Shown in pieces: positions 42,361 to 50,382 of a DNA stretch of 64,000 bases (positions are counted from its first letter, which is position 1; every line of letters begins with the position of its first letter). The position numbers and the translations under genes are program-made. Where the stretch lies: positions 79,048 through 143,047 of the forward strand of contig NZ_JACTVJ010000029.1 of NCBI RefSeq assembly GCF_014493765.1. The letters are read 5' to 3'. The notes beneath the pieces are model-generated. The model was not told the DNA's origin, made no database searches, and saw nothing but the letters and a program-made list of their open reading frames with translations. The DNA is from Streptomyces polyasparticus (lineage in GTDB: Bacteria; Actinomycetota; Actinomycetes; Streptomycetales; Streptomycetaceae).

Positions 42361-42995
42361 GGGGCTTGTGGCGCAGCCGGAGCGCCGGGCATCCGCCCGC
42401 TGGTCCATCTCCGCTGAGCAAGGCGGAGGTCGCCGCGGCGGAAGCCGAACTCGGCGTCCGCTTCCCGGCCGCGTACCGCCGCCACCTCCTGACGGTGAGC
42501 GCGGGCGGCACGGTCTGCGAGCTCCGCAGGACGGACGACGGCTGGTGGTGGGCGGGCGACAACGAGTACGGGCGCCGCGATCTGCTGCACCTCCCCTTCC
42601 CGCACCCGGACGATTACGCGGCCGCCGAAGACGAACTCGGCCTGCGCGAGCCCCGCATGGAGGACTACGCCGACGAGTCCGCGTACGACCGGGCCTGGAA
42701 AGCCTGGGACGACGAGTACGGCGAGCTGCAGGACCGCAAGACGGCCGGGGCCGTGATCGCGCAGGAGCACGGCTGCGGCTTCTCCACACTCCTCGCGCTC
42801 ACCGGCCCACTCGCCGGCACCATGTGGTGGGACGGCCGGGCCACCTGCGATCGGATCCTCCCGCTGTCCCTGGAGCACGGCTCCGGCGCCCGCCCGGTGA
42901 CATTCGACGAATGGCTGGACCACGACTCATGGAACCTGCTGCCGCCCGGTTGGGGGCAGCAGGACTTGAGGCCGGACCGGAGACAGCAGACCTGA
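42357..42995 (+). CDS. SMI1/KNR4-family protein
   Basis: A 212-residue protein with the SMI1/KNR4 N-terminal pattern SKAEVAAAEAELGVRFPAAYRRHLL, then GGWWWAG-like tryptophan segment DDGWWWAGDNEYGRRDLL and a Trp/Asp-rich end. This superfamily includes immunity proteins against polymorphic toxins and cell-wall regulators. No toxin gene is adjacent, so an immunity role is not supported here. Translation is coupled to the upstream exporter by an ATGA overlap. Confidence 0.85.
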   Translation: MRGLWRSRSAGHPPAGPSPLSKAEVAAAEAELGVRFPAAYRRHLLTVSAGGTVCELRRTDDGWWWAGDNEYGRRDLLHLPFPHPDDYAAAEDELGLREPRMEDYADESAYDRAWKAWDDEYGELQDRKTAGAVIAQEHGCGFSTLLALTGPLAGTMWWDGRATCDRILPLSLEHGSGARPVTFDEWLDHDSWNLLPPGWGQQDLRPDRRQQT

Positions 42996-42996
42996 A

Positions 42997-43014
42997 TCCG
43001 GCCAGCGGGCCGGA
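42997..43014. terminator. Terminator between SMI1 and MocR genes
   Basis: TCCGGCC and GGCCGGA form a perfect 7-bp stem with a four-base loop immediately after the SMI1 stop. It could also end the converging MocR transcript. Confidence 0.6.
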
Positions 43015-43041
43015 CCCTGGCGCGCGAGGGCGCAGTAGGCC

Positions 43042-44385
43042 CTACGTCGCCAAGGTCCGACCCGTGCTCCCCCGCCTGCCCTGCACGGCATACGCGACGG
43101 CATCGGCGAGCGGTGCGATGTCCGCCTCGTCCAGCGCCGCCACCGTGATCCGTACCCCCGGAGGCGCCTCGATCCGGAACCTCGCCCCGGGTGCCACGGC
43201 CCATCCGGCGTGCAACAGCCGTGCCACCGCGCCGGTTTCGTCCGGGACCGGCACCCACACGTTCAGCCCGCTGCGCCCCGTCGCCTCGATGCCCCGCCGC
43301 CCCAGGGCACCGATCAGCGCGTCGCGCCGCCGCGCATAGTCGGCGGCGACCTCCGAGGGCACCACCGCACCCGACGTCCACAGTTCGACGACCGCACGCT
43401 GCACGATCCGGCTCACCCAGCCGGGACCGAGCCGCTGCCTGCCGAGCACCCGGTCCACGGTCACCGCGTCACCGGTCATGACGGCGAGCCGCAGATCGGG
43501 CCCGTACGCCTTGGCGACCGAGCGCACGAGCGCCCAGCTGCCCTTGCCCGTGGCCAGGGGGTGCAGCGGCAGGTCGACGATGCCGTGCCCGTGGTCGTCC
43601 TCGATCAGCAGGACCGCCGGATGCTTCCGCAGGACGGCCCGCAGCGCCCGCGCGCGCGAGGCACTGATCGCGGCGCCCGTGGGATTCTGCGCCCGGTCCG
43701 TGACGATCAGGGCACGGACGCCTTCGCCCAACGCACGCTCGACCGCATCCGGTTCGGGCCCCTCGTCGTCCACGGCCACAGGGACGGTACGCAGCCCGAG
43801 CGCCGGGATCAGATCGAGCAGCGCACCCCAGCCGGGGTCCTCCACGGCGACCGCGTCCCCCGGCCGCAGATGCGCGGCCAGGATCCGCTCGATGGCGTCG
43901 AGCGAGCCCGAGGTGACCGCGACGGGCCCGTCCGGAATGCCGTCGGCGTCGAACGCGGCCCGGCTGAGCACCTCCAGATCCGGCTCCAGGGCGGCGTCCG
44001 CGTACATGACCGGCTCCCGGTCGGCGCGTGCGGCCGCGGCGGCGAACGCTCCGGCGAGGGCGGGCAGCAGCGCCCTGTCGGGATTGCCGAGCGAGAGATC
44101 CCGTACGCCTTCGGGCGCTTCGACCCGGATCGCGTCCCGCGCCGTGCTTGCCGGACGCGAACGCACCCGGCTGCCGCGCCGGCCCGCCGTCTCGATGACC
44201 CCGCGCTCGCGCAGGGTCCGGTACGCGGCCGCCACCGTATTCGGATTGACCCCGAGCTCCTGCGCCAACTCCCGCATGGGCGGCAGCACTTGACCGGGCT
44301 CCAGGTCTCCCCGGCCCACCGCACCCTCGACGCTGGCAGCAATCTCTGCTGCGCGCCGCCCTTTGATCCGATATCCTCCTAGCAC
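43042..44385 (-). CDS. MocR-type regulator (GntR domain plus aminotransferase domain)
   Basis: A 447-residue protein. The N-terminal winged helix (PMRELAQELGVNPNTVAAAY) is GntR type. Residues 95-447 form a fold-type I aminotransferase domain with PLP lysine in SVAKAYGPDLRL and the cofactor Asp-like region ALIVTDRAQNPTGA. MocR regulators sense PLP or amino compounds. No ATG is available: a GTG at 44385 is used, without a ribosome site, so the message may be leaderless. It is divergent from a PPOX gene 35 bases away across a pair of direct repeats. Confidence 0.88.
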   Translation of the reverse strand: MLGGYRIKGRRAAEIAASVEGAVGRGDLEPGQVLPPMRELAQELGVNPNTVAAAYRTLRERGVIETAGRRGSRVRSRPASTARDAIRVEAPEGVRDLSLGNPDRALLPALAGAFAAAAARADREPVMYADAALEPDLEVLSRAAFDADGIPDGPVAVTSGSLDAIERILAAHLRPGDAVAVEDPGWGALLDLIPALGLRTVPVAVDDEGPEPDAVERALGEGVRALIVTDRAQNPTGAAISASRARALRAVLRKHPAVLLIEDDHGHGIVDLPLHPLATGKGSWALVRSVAKAYGPDLRLAVMTGDAVTVDRVLGRQRLGPGWVSRIVQRAVVELWTSGAVVPSEVAADYARRRDALIGALGRRGIEATGRSGLNVWVPVPDETGAVARLLHAGWAVAPGARFRIEAPPGVRITVAALDEADIAPLADAVAYAVQGRRGSTGRTLAT

Positions 44386-44409
44386 AAACAAGATTATGCA
44401 CTAGTACAA
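44379..44409. promoter_or_regulatory. Direct repeats in the MocR/PPOX divergent region
   Basis: CTAGCACAA at 44379 and CTAGTACAA at 44401 are direct repeats 22 bases apart, two helical turns. MocR proteins are known to bind direct repeats. The second lies next to the plausible -10 sequence TACAAT for the PPOX promoter. Confidence 0.6.
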
Positions 44410-44420
44410 TGGAGATCGCA

Positions 44421-45113
44421 ATGAGTGTTGCGCCGGACACCACGGAGCCGACCACCACCCAGGGCTCGTATGCACCGACGGAGCGCACGGTCCCCACCCG
44501 ATCCAAGGACCGCGCGCACTACGACCGGGAATTGGTGCACTCGATACTCGACGAGACCTACCTCTGCCACATGGGCTTCGTCCGCGACGGCGCCCCCGTG
44601 GTGCTGCCGACGCTGTACGCGCGTGTCGGCGAGCGGCTCTATGTGCACGGCTCCACGGGTTCGCGGCCGCTGAGGATGGCCGGCAAGCCCGACCCGGGAC
44701 TGGCCGTCTGCCTGACGGTGACCCATGTCGACGGTCTGGTGCTCGCCCGCTCGGCCTTCCACCACTCGATCAACTACCGCTCGGTCGTGGTGCACGGCAC
44801 CGCCCACCAGGTCACCGACCCCGACGAGAAGCGGCTCGCGCTCGACGCGCTGGTCGACGCCGTCGTGGCCGGCCGCTCCGCGGACTCCCGCCCGGCCGAC
44901 ACCAAGGAACTCGCCGCCACCGCGGTGCTCGCCATCGACCTCGCCGAGGTCTCGGCCAAGATCCGCACCGGCGGCGCCAACGACGAACCCGCGGACATGG
45001 ACCTCCCCCACTGGGCGGGAGTCGTGCCGGTGGCCCGTACGTACGGTGCCCCGATCCCCAACGACGATCTCGCCCCGGGCGTCGAACTCCCGGAGTACCT
45101 GCGCGCCTTGTGA
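44421..45113 (+). CDS. PPOX-fold (pyridoxamine 5'-phosphate oxidase-like) protein
   Basis: A 230-residue protein with the split-barrel opening LVHSILDETYLCHMGFVRDG, RLYVHGSTGSRPLRMAG (flavin-phosphate segment) and the HHSINYRSVVVHGTAHQV core. The family binds FMN or F420; the link to a PLP-dependent MocR regulator suggests vitamin B6-related chemistry, but the classical PdxH substrate residues are not evident. GGAG six bases before the ATG at 44421 supports this start. It is the likely target of the MocR protein. Confidence 0.88.
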   Translation: MSVAPDTTEPTTTQGSYAPTERTVPTRSKDRAHYDRELVHSILDETYLCHMGFVRDGAPVVLPTLYARVGERLYVHGSTGSRPLRMAGKPDPGLAVCLTVTHVDGLVLARSAFHHSINYRSVVVHGTAHQVTDPDEKRLALDALVDAVVAGRSADSRPADTKELAATAVLAIDLAEVSAKIRTGGANDEPADMDLPHWAGVVPVARTYGAPIPNDDLAPGVELPEYLRAL

Positions 45114-45130
45114 GCCGGAACGCCGTATGA

Positions 45131-45169
45131 ACCCAAGGGCCGCCCTCTGCGCGAGGGCGGCCCTTGGGT
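45131..45169 (+). terminator. Terminator of the PPOX gene
   Basis: A perfect 17-bp stem, ACCCAAGGGCCGCCCTC with its complement, loop TGCGC, begins 18 bases after the stop. It is followed by CACTTAT. Confidence 0.93.
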
Positions 45170-45201
45170 CACTTATGCGTCGGACACGGCGACGGCATCA
45201 G

Positions 45202-45270
45202 GCACAACCGGCGCGTACGCTTCACGCACAACCGGCGCGTACGCTTCACGCACGGCCGATGCGTGAAGCG
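45202..45270. repeat. 24-bp tandem duplication ending in a hairpin
   Basis: GCACAACCGGCGCGTACGCT is tandemly present at 45202 and 45226 (24-bp period). The second copy flows into a perfect 11-bp stem CGCTTCACGCA/TGCGTGAAGCG (45242-45270, 7-base loop). The hairpin lies just beyond the stop of the minus-strand EamA gene and can act as its terminator. Confidence 0.85.
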
Positions 45271-45287
45271 CAGCCAGCACCCACCCG

Positions 45288-46253
45288 TCACGTACGCCCG
45301 GCACTCCGCGTCTCCGCCACAGCGAGCCCCGCCAGCGCGGACAGCATCAGCAGGGTGCCCGCCACCGTCGCCACCGTCAGATGCTCGCCGAACGCGAGCA
45401 CCGCGAGGATCGCCGCGCTCACCGGTTCGAGCAGCATGATCACGGACACGGTGGCCGAGCGGACCGCCGCCGCCCCCGCGAAGTACAGCGCGTACGCCAG
45501 CGCGGTCGGCACGGCCGCCACGTACAGCATCAGGCCCAGGACCTGGCCGAGTTGATCGGTCCGCGGCAGCAGCCCTTCGACGGCGGCGAACGGCAGCAGG
45601 CACAGTGCGGCGACCCCGAAGGTCCACACCGTCGTCGCGTGGGTGTCCGCGCCCGAACCGTCCCTGCCCCACCAGCGGGTGAGCAGCGTCATCACCGCGT
45701 ACCCGGCAGCGGACAGCACCGCGAGCAGCACACCGGCCGGCCGGACCTCGCCGGGACCTCCGTCGCCCTCGCCGAGGACGAGCACGACCAGGCCGGCCAG
45801 CGCGCCCGCCACGGCCAGGACGCCGCCGGCACCGAGGCGTTCACCGAGCAGCACCCGGGCGCCGGCCGCGATAAGGACGGGGCCCGCGCCGAGCGTGACG
45901 ACCGTGCCGACGGCCAGGCCTGTGGCCGATACGGCGGCGAAGTACGCGGTCTGGAAGATCGCGAGAGCGACGCCGAGCGCGATCATGCGCCCGGGCCGCG
46001 CCTTCGTCCGCACCCGGCCGTCGCGGCGCCGCAGCAGTCCGGCCACGAGCAGCAGCACGAGACCACCGGCGCAGCGCCAGAACGACAGGGCGATGGGCCG
46101 CAGTTCACTGGACTGGAACACCAGGAGCGCGGCAGCGCCCGCGGTCCCCCAGGCGACACCGGCGACGATCAGATAGAGCAGGCCGCGTCCGACGGACAGG
46201 GCGGGAGAACCAGGGGCGACAACGGCACCCTGGGTGGAAACAGCATTCGACAC
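45288..46253 (-). CDS. EamA/DMT-family transporter
   Basis: A 321-residue membrane protein with ten predicted helices in two EamA units: [22 protein letters not shown] starts the first and [20 protein letters not shown] the second. DMT exporters of this kind carry amino acids, drugs or metabolites. The GTG start has GGAGAG six bases upstream. It is followed on the minus strand by a hairpin. A second, related EamA gene lies 161 bases upstream in the same direction. Confidence 0.9.
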   Translation of the reverse strand: MSNAVSTQGAVVAPGSPALSVGRGLLYLIVAGVAWGTAGAAALLVFQSSELRPIALSFWRCAGGLVLLLVAGLLRRRDGRVRTKARPGRMIALGVALAIFQTAYFAAVSATGLAVGTVVTLGAGPVLIAAGARVLLGERLGAGGVLAVAGALAGLVVLVLGEGDGGPGEVRPAGVLLAVLSAAGYAVMTLLTRWWGRDGSGADTHATTVWTFGVAALCLLPFAAVEGLLPRTDQLGQVLGLMLYVAAVPTALAYALYFAGAAAVRSATVSVIMLLEPVSAAILAVLAFGEHLTVATVAGTLLMLSALAGLAVAETRSAGRT

Positions 46254-46414
46254 GAGACTCTCCGCACAGGACAGACAAAAGGGACTGTCGTCTGCGGGCA
46301 GCCGTCAGCCACTCGGGAACTCCCCGAGCGGATGCGGTGGTTGGTCGCTCCGGCCGCCCGCGCTAGGCGGCAGGAGGCGGAAGGACGAGCGCTCGTGCGT
46401 GCATGATCGCCACC

Positions 46415-47419
46415 CTACGCGTCGGCCCGGCTCGGCGACAATGCCGTATCGCCTTGTGGAACACCGCCGGCGACGGGCGTCGGCGGCGCCTTGACCGGCG
46501 TCGCGGACTGGGCGATGAAGGCACCGGTGAGGACCACCGCACCACCGATGATCTGCGGCGCGGACAGATGCTCACCGAGCATGATCCAGGCGAGCACGGT
46601 CGCGACGACGGCCTCGAGATAGGCGACGACACCGGCCACCTGCGGCGAGAGCCTGCGCACGGAGAGCAGACCCGTGCCGTACGCGAGCACCGTGGCGATC
46701 AGCACCACCCAGCCGAGCAGCAGCCAGCCGGGCACGGTCGTCCCGTCCATCTCCGCGGTGCCCGCGAGCACCGACCAGTCCATCTGCCAAGGGCGGGCGA
46801 TCACCGTGAGGATCATGGCGCCGATCAGCATGCCGAACGCGATGACGCCGAGCGGATCCGGCGCCTGTTCGCCCGAGTCGCTGCCGTGGTCGCCGAGGAT
46901 GAAGTACCCGGCCTGGCAGACCGCGGCGCCGAGCCCGAGCAGCACACCGATCGGGTCGAAGCTGAGCCCGGTCCACACCTCGACCACACAGGCGAGGCCG
47001 CCGACCGCGAGCACCACGCCGACGGCCGCGGCGCGCGTGACATGCCGGCGCTGGACGAACCGGATCCAGACGAGCACGAGCGCAGGGCCCAGATACTCGA
47101 TGAGCAGGGCCACACCCACCGGGATACGGGAGATCGCCGCGAAGTAGCAGGCCTGGACGCCCGCCACGGCGAACAGACCGAAGCCGGCCAGCAACGCGGG
47201 CCTGCGAAGCAGCAGTTCGCGGTGGCGCCAGGCCACCGGAAGCAGCACGAGCGCGGCACCCGCCACCCGCAGCCAGACCACATGCAGCGGGTCGAGCCCC
47301 GCCGTGATGAGCGGCTTCGCCGCCACGCCGGAGCCGCCGAAAGCCAGCGCCGACACCAGAGCGAGCGTCAGTCCGACGCTGCGGCCCCGGTCCCCTTGAA
47401 TCCCCTTGGACGTAAGCAC
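46415..47419 (-). CDS. EamA/DMT-family transporter
   Basis: A 334-residue ten-helix EamA protein: LTLALVSALAFGGSGVAAKPL opens unit one and VLLGLGAAVCQAGYFILGDHG opens unit two. The extended loop after the latter carries SDSGEQAPDPLG. The frame extends upstream but a GTG at 47419 is the best start; no strong ribosome site is seen. It is one of three EamA genes in this window; their sequences are diverged and not tandem copies. Confidence 0.88.
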   Translation of the reverse strand: MLTSKGIQGDRGRSVGLTLALVSALAFGGSGVAAKPLITAGLDPLHVVWLRVAGAALVLLPVAWRHRELLLRRPALLAGFGLFAVAGVQACYFAAISRIPVGVALLIEYLGPALVLVWIRFVQRRHVTRAAAVGVVLAVGGLACVVEVWTGLSFDPIGVLLGLGAAVCQAGYFILGDHGSDSGEQAPDPLGVIAFGMLIGAMILTVIARPWQMDWSVLAGTAEMDGTTVPGWLLLGWVVLIATVLAYGTGLLSVRRLSPQVAGVVAYLEAVVATVLAWIMLGEHLSAPQIIGGAVVLTGAFIAQSATPVKAPPTPVAGGVPQGDTALSPSRADA

Positions 47420-47579
47420 GCGGCCATGATGACAGGCGTCGTCATGAGCGTCACCACCGATACCCCTGACATCTCGATGCGCGAGACGGCGCCGTGCATG
47501 CCGCACTCCGCAGGCCGTCGGCAACCAGGCGTCAGCCCAGCGGCACGTCAGCCCGTCAGTACGCCGGCACGTGTCACCG

Positions 47580-48200
47580 TCAGCCCGTCAGCGGCTCGCC
47601 GAATCCCGTATCGACATCGATCCGCTCCACCAGGGCCCGCGGATCCACACCGGAGCGGCGCAGGATCTCCACGGCCCGGGACTCGGCGTCCGAGGCGAGG
47701 GCCGCGAGCACATCGAGCCCGTCCGCGGACTCCCGGCCACCCGCCAGGGCACGTGCCTGCGCGAGCTCCATGGCGCTGAGCGCCGAGGGCGACCAGCCGG
47801 CCGGGTCCCGCACAATCCGTTCCCGTACGGCCCGTTCCGGCACGACTGGTTCCCGTACAGCCTGTTCCGGTACGACCGGAACGGCGCCCGAATCCTCCAC
47901 GGTGCCCTGCCAGCGCAGCCCGTAGCCGATGGAGCGCTGCACGAGGAGGCCGAGCAGCCGGGCCACGCGCGCGCCGTCACCGAAGGCGGCGCGTACGGCG
48001 GGGTCGGATTCGAGCAGGGAGTGCAGCAGATGGGCCGTGTCCAACTGGCCGTCGCCACCGCGCACGGCCCTCCTGCGGGCGCCCGCGATCACCGACTGCA
48101 GCTCGGCATCGAGCTCGCCGTCGGGTTCGGTACGGGGCAGACGCGGGTGCGGGATTCCTCGATCCGCGGCCGGCCAGGTGGGGCTGTGCACACCCTCCAC
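47580..48200 (-). CDS. Stand-alone Clp N-terminal-domain protein
   Basis: A 206-residue protein resembling the double Clp-N repeat of ClpA/C/B ATPases, without the ATPase. Repeat 1 is around residues 30-90 (LDTAHLLHSLLESDP), repeat 2 near 140-195 (GLDVLAALASDAESRAVEIL). Between them is a repetitive Val/Pro/Glu/Arg stretch (VPEQAVREPVVPERAVRER) encoded by short tandem repeats at 47813-47878. Clp-N proteins bind adaptors or substrates of the Clp protease. The GTG start is uncertain. Confidence 0.78.
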   Translation of the reverse strand: MEGVHSPTWPAADRGIPHPRLPRTEPDGELDAELQSVIAGARRRAVRGGDGQLDTAHLLHSLLESDPAVRAAFGDGARVARLLGLLVQRSIGYGLRWQGTVEDSGAVPVVPEQAVREPVVPERAVRERIVRDPAGWSPSALSAMELAQARALAGGRESADGLDVLAALASDAESRAVEILRRSGVDPRALVERIDVDTGFGEPLTG

Positions 48201-48463
48201 CCCATCAGCCCGGCAGGCGCCGGGGCATCCCCGCCGGGAAGCATCTTGTCCTCCGACACAAGTTGGGGATGCGTGTACGGGTTCTCCTCCTTACGGATGA
48301 GATCGCCCTCCCCTGCGCCAGGGGGCGTGCGACATCCCACCGCACTCCCCCTGCGCAACCACCGGCCGCGTGGTGCTCGTCCCCCTGGGCACCCGAGCAC
48401 CACCAGAGCACCCCGGCCAGGTTCGCCGCCCGTACGCCCGCACGCCCGCGGAGAGGAGTCGCC

Positions 48464-48700
48464 ATGCCCCGAGCCGTCCGGCCCGCCCGGCTGCGCGACG
48501 CCCCCGCCGAGGAGTACGGCTGCTGGCTGGTGGCGCTGCCCGCCGTGGACGGCAAGCAGTACGTGTACCGGGTCTACGCGCCCGAGGACGCCCTGCCGGC
48601 CGATCTGTTCTGGGAGGCGTGGCACTGCCACGACGAGGGCCCACACCCGCGCGCCTTCGACCTCTTCGACGCCGCGGTGATCCGCAGAATCGGCCGCTGA
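48464..48700 (+). CDS. Conserved small hypothetical protein
   Basis: A 78-residue protein with a very good ribosome site (GAGAGGAG six bases before the ATG). It contains YGCWLVALPAVDGKQYVYRVY and the tail FWEAWHCHDEGPHP. Two Cys and two His residues could bind a metal. No family is recognised. It is not in an operon; the region 48201-48463 before it has no other gene and nothing I can identify beyond a possible promoter. Confidence 0.75.
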   Translation: MPRAVRPARLRDAPAEEYGCWLVALPAVDGKQYVYRVYAPEDALPADLFWEAWHCHDEGPHPRAFDLFDAAVIRRIGR

Positions 48701-48775
48701 AGCCCTGCGCCAGCGGCTCGCCGAAGCCTTTCCCCGCAGGCCTGTTGTGGTTTCCGGGCCCGGGCTCCACAATTT

Positions 48776-48790
48776 CTGACGAGCCGTCAG
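48776..48790. promoter_or_regulatory. Palindrome upstream of the SRPBCC gene
   Basis: CTGACGAGCCGTCAG is a 15-bp palindrome with 6-bp arms (CTGACG/CGTCAG) about 87 bases before the ATG. It is a plausible regulator-binding site. Confidence 0.45.
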
Positions 48791-48876
48791 TCTTGTAACT
48801 TCCCGACTGCGAGGCTACGTTCCGCGACACCGCCGCTGCGCTACCGCCGCAGCGCCATACGAGAAGGGGTGGTCGC

Positions 48877-49305
48877 ATGGCCGAAGTCAGCGCGGAAGCA
48901 CGCATCGACGCTCCCGCCGAGAAGGTCTGGGAGAAGCTCACGGACTTCTCCGTGTTCGGCGAGTGGAGCGTGACGCACACGGGGTTCCCCAAGGGGGCGC
49001 CCGAGTCGCTCAAGCAGGGCGACACGTTCGAGGAGAGCATGAAGCTCATGGGCTTCCCCGCCGATGCGGTGTGGACCGTGGAGTCCCTCGAAGACGGCCG
49101 CTCGTTCACCATCCGCGGCAAGGGCCCGATGGGCGTCAACCTCAAGCAGGCCTACACCCTGACGCCCGACGGCGAGGCGACGGTGATGCGCATCGACGGC
49201 GAGTTCACCGGTGCCGCGGTGACGCTGATGGCCGGCAAGCTCAAGGACTCGGCGACGGCCGCGCTCAACGAGTCGCTGCGCAAGCTGAGCGGGCTCATCG
49301 TCTGA
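48877..49305 (+). CDS. SRPBCC-family protein
   Basis: A 142-residue helix-grip protein: AEVSAEARIDAPAEKVWEKL and a C-terminal helix MAGKLKDSATAALNESLRKL. It resembles the CoxG-like/Rv0910-type group that databases sometimes call a toxin; the sequence itself shows a lipid- or polyketide-binding cavity fold, and no antitoxin partner is adjacent. AAGGGG lies about eight bases before the ATG. It ends in the strongest hairpin of the window. Confidence 0.88.
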   Translation: MAEVSAEARIDAPAEKVWEKLTDFSVFGEWSVTHTGFPKGAPESLKQGDTFEESMKLMGFPADAVWTVESLEDGRSFTIRGKGPMGVNLKQAYTLTPDGEATVMRIDGEFTGAAVTLMAGKLKDSATAALNESLRKLSGLIV

Positions 49306-49329
49306 GCCGCACCGCCCGGACCACGTACA

Positions 49330-49373
49330 AACGGCAGGTGCCCCACGTGACTCCACGTGGGGCACCTGCCGTT
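49330..49373 (+). terminator. Strong terminator after SRPBCC
   Basis: A perfect 20-bp stem, AACGGCAGGTGCCCCACGTG with its complement, and loop ACTC, lies 25 bases after the stop. It is the longest perfect hairpin in this window. Confidence 0.93.
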
Positions 49374-49381
49374 CATGCCGT

Positions 49382-49433
49382 GCTCAGTCCTGAGCCCTCG
49401 GCCCTGAGGGCTGAGGGCTGAGCCCTCAGTCCT
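49382..49433. repeat. Heptad repeats at the PadR 3' end
   Basis: Seven-base units related to CTGAGGG / TGAGCCC run from 49382 to 49433, and the PadR stop codon (TGA on the minus strand, 49426-49428) is the last one. The arrangement could also fold as a hairpin terminator. Confidence 0.55.
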
Positions 49434-50124
49434 CGTCGGCGAGGATCAGATACAGCTTCTTCCGGGCCTCGTTGACCACCGCAAGCGCCTTCTCGCGCTG
49501 CTCGGCCGAGCCGGTCTTCCAGACCTGCCCGAAGGCCTCCATCAGCCCGAATCCGGCCTGCCGGATCTCATTGACCGTGTCCCAGTCGACGCCGCGGCCG
49601 GCATCCTCCCAGGGGGCATCCGGGCCCTCGTCCGCGGCCGTACGGCCGGCATCGGTGAGCGAGAACAGCTTCTTGCCGCCCTCGGTCGCGCTGACGATCA
49701 GGCCCTCGTCCTCGAGCAGCTGCAGGGTCGGGTACACCGACCCCGGGCTGGGCTTCCACGCCCCGCCGCTGCGCTCGGCGATCTCCTGGATCATCTCGTA
49801 GCCGTGCATCGGCCGGTCCTTCAGAAGGGCCAGGATCGAGGCGCGCACATCACCGCGCCGCGCCCGTCCGCGGCCACCGCCGCGTCCGCGCCCGCCCCAG
49901 GGGCCGGGTCCGCCGAATCCGCGGGGGTCGAACCCGCCGGGACCGAAGGGCCCGAAGGCACGCCGGCCCTCGCCGCCCCGGGGCCCGTCGAAACCGCCGC
50001 CTCCGCGCGGGCCGCCAGGCCCGCCGAAACCGGGGCCGGGCCCGCGTCGGCCGAAGCCGCCGTGGTGCCGGCGGCCGTGCTCGTGCTCATGTCCGTGCTC
50101 GTGTCCATGTACATGGGGTCGCAT
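49426..50124 (-). CDS. PadR-family regulator with His- and Gly/Arg-rich N-terminal arm
   Basis: A 232-residue protein. Residues 100-175 hold the PadR winged helix (DVRASILALLKDRPMHGYEM, GSVYPTLQLLEDEGLIVSA) and a C-terminal coiled helix follows. The first ~95 residues are unusual: a His/Glu cluster (HVHGHEHGHEHEHGRRHHGG) and Gly/Arg/Phe-rich RGG- and FG-type sequence. The arm could bind metal or be disordered; PadR proteins usually lack it. ATG 50124 has GAGAGAA nine bases upstream; a GTG three codons earlier is possible. A 10-bp palindrome (50253) is upstream. Confidence 0.88.
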   Translation of the reverse strand: MRPHVHGHEHGHEHEHGRRHHGGFGRRGPGPGFGGPGGPRGGGGFDGPRGGEGRRAFGPFGPGGFDPRGFGGPGPWGGRGRGGGRGRARRGDVRASILALLKDRPMHGYEMIQEIAERSGGAWKPSPGSVYPTLQLLEDEGLIVSATEGGKKLFSLTDAGRTAADEGPDAPWEDAGRGVDWDTVNEIRQAGFGLMEAFGQVWKTGSAEQREKALAVVNEARKKLYLILADED

Positions 50125-50252
50125 ATCAATCACTTCTCTCAGGTGTGTCGTTCAGCGTGGGATCCGCTCCTCGAATAGGCGCCGTATGCCGTCACTCGGG
50201 ATGCGCTGTCGGGAGCGCTCGCGATCTTTCATGAACCATCGCGATGCCTCAA

Positions 50253-50262
50253 CGATATATCG
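50253..50262. promoter_or_regulatory. Palindrome upstream of PadR
   Basis: CGATATATCG is a perfect 10-bp palindrome in an AT-rich pocket about 129 bases before the PadR ATG, shaped like PadR operators (ATAT-centred). It is also near the start of the gene on the plus strand and could control both. Confidence 0.4.
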
Positions 50263-50382
50263 CTAACGCTCGCATGGCAAGCCCTTCCGACTGGGCGCCG
50301 CCTTCCAGGCCGCCCACCTGCGCCGATGACCTGGTGTCAGTGGCCGCTCGTAGGGTGCGCGGGGATTCGACGAGGAGGTTCC

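Noticed and set aside
42357-42995. Polymorphic-toxin immunity gene
   Set aside because: SMI1/KNR4 proteins can be immunity proteins, but no toxin or secretion gene is nearby.
48877-49305. Type II toxin of a toxin-antitoxin pair (Rv0910-like)
   Set aside because: The protein is an SRPBCC fold with no adjacent antitoxin; the toxin label is not supported here.
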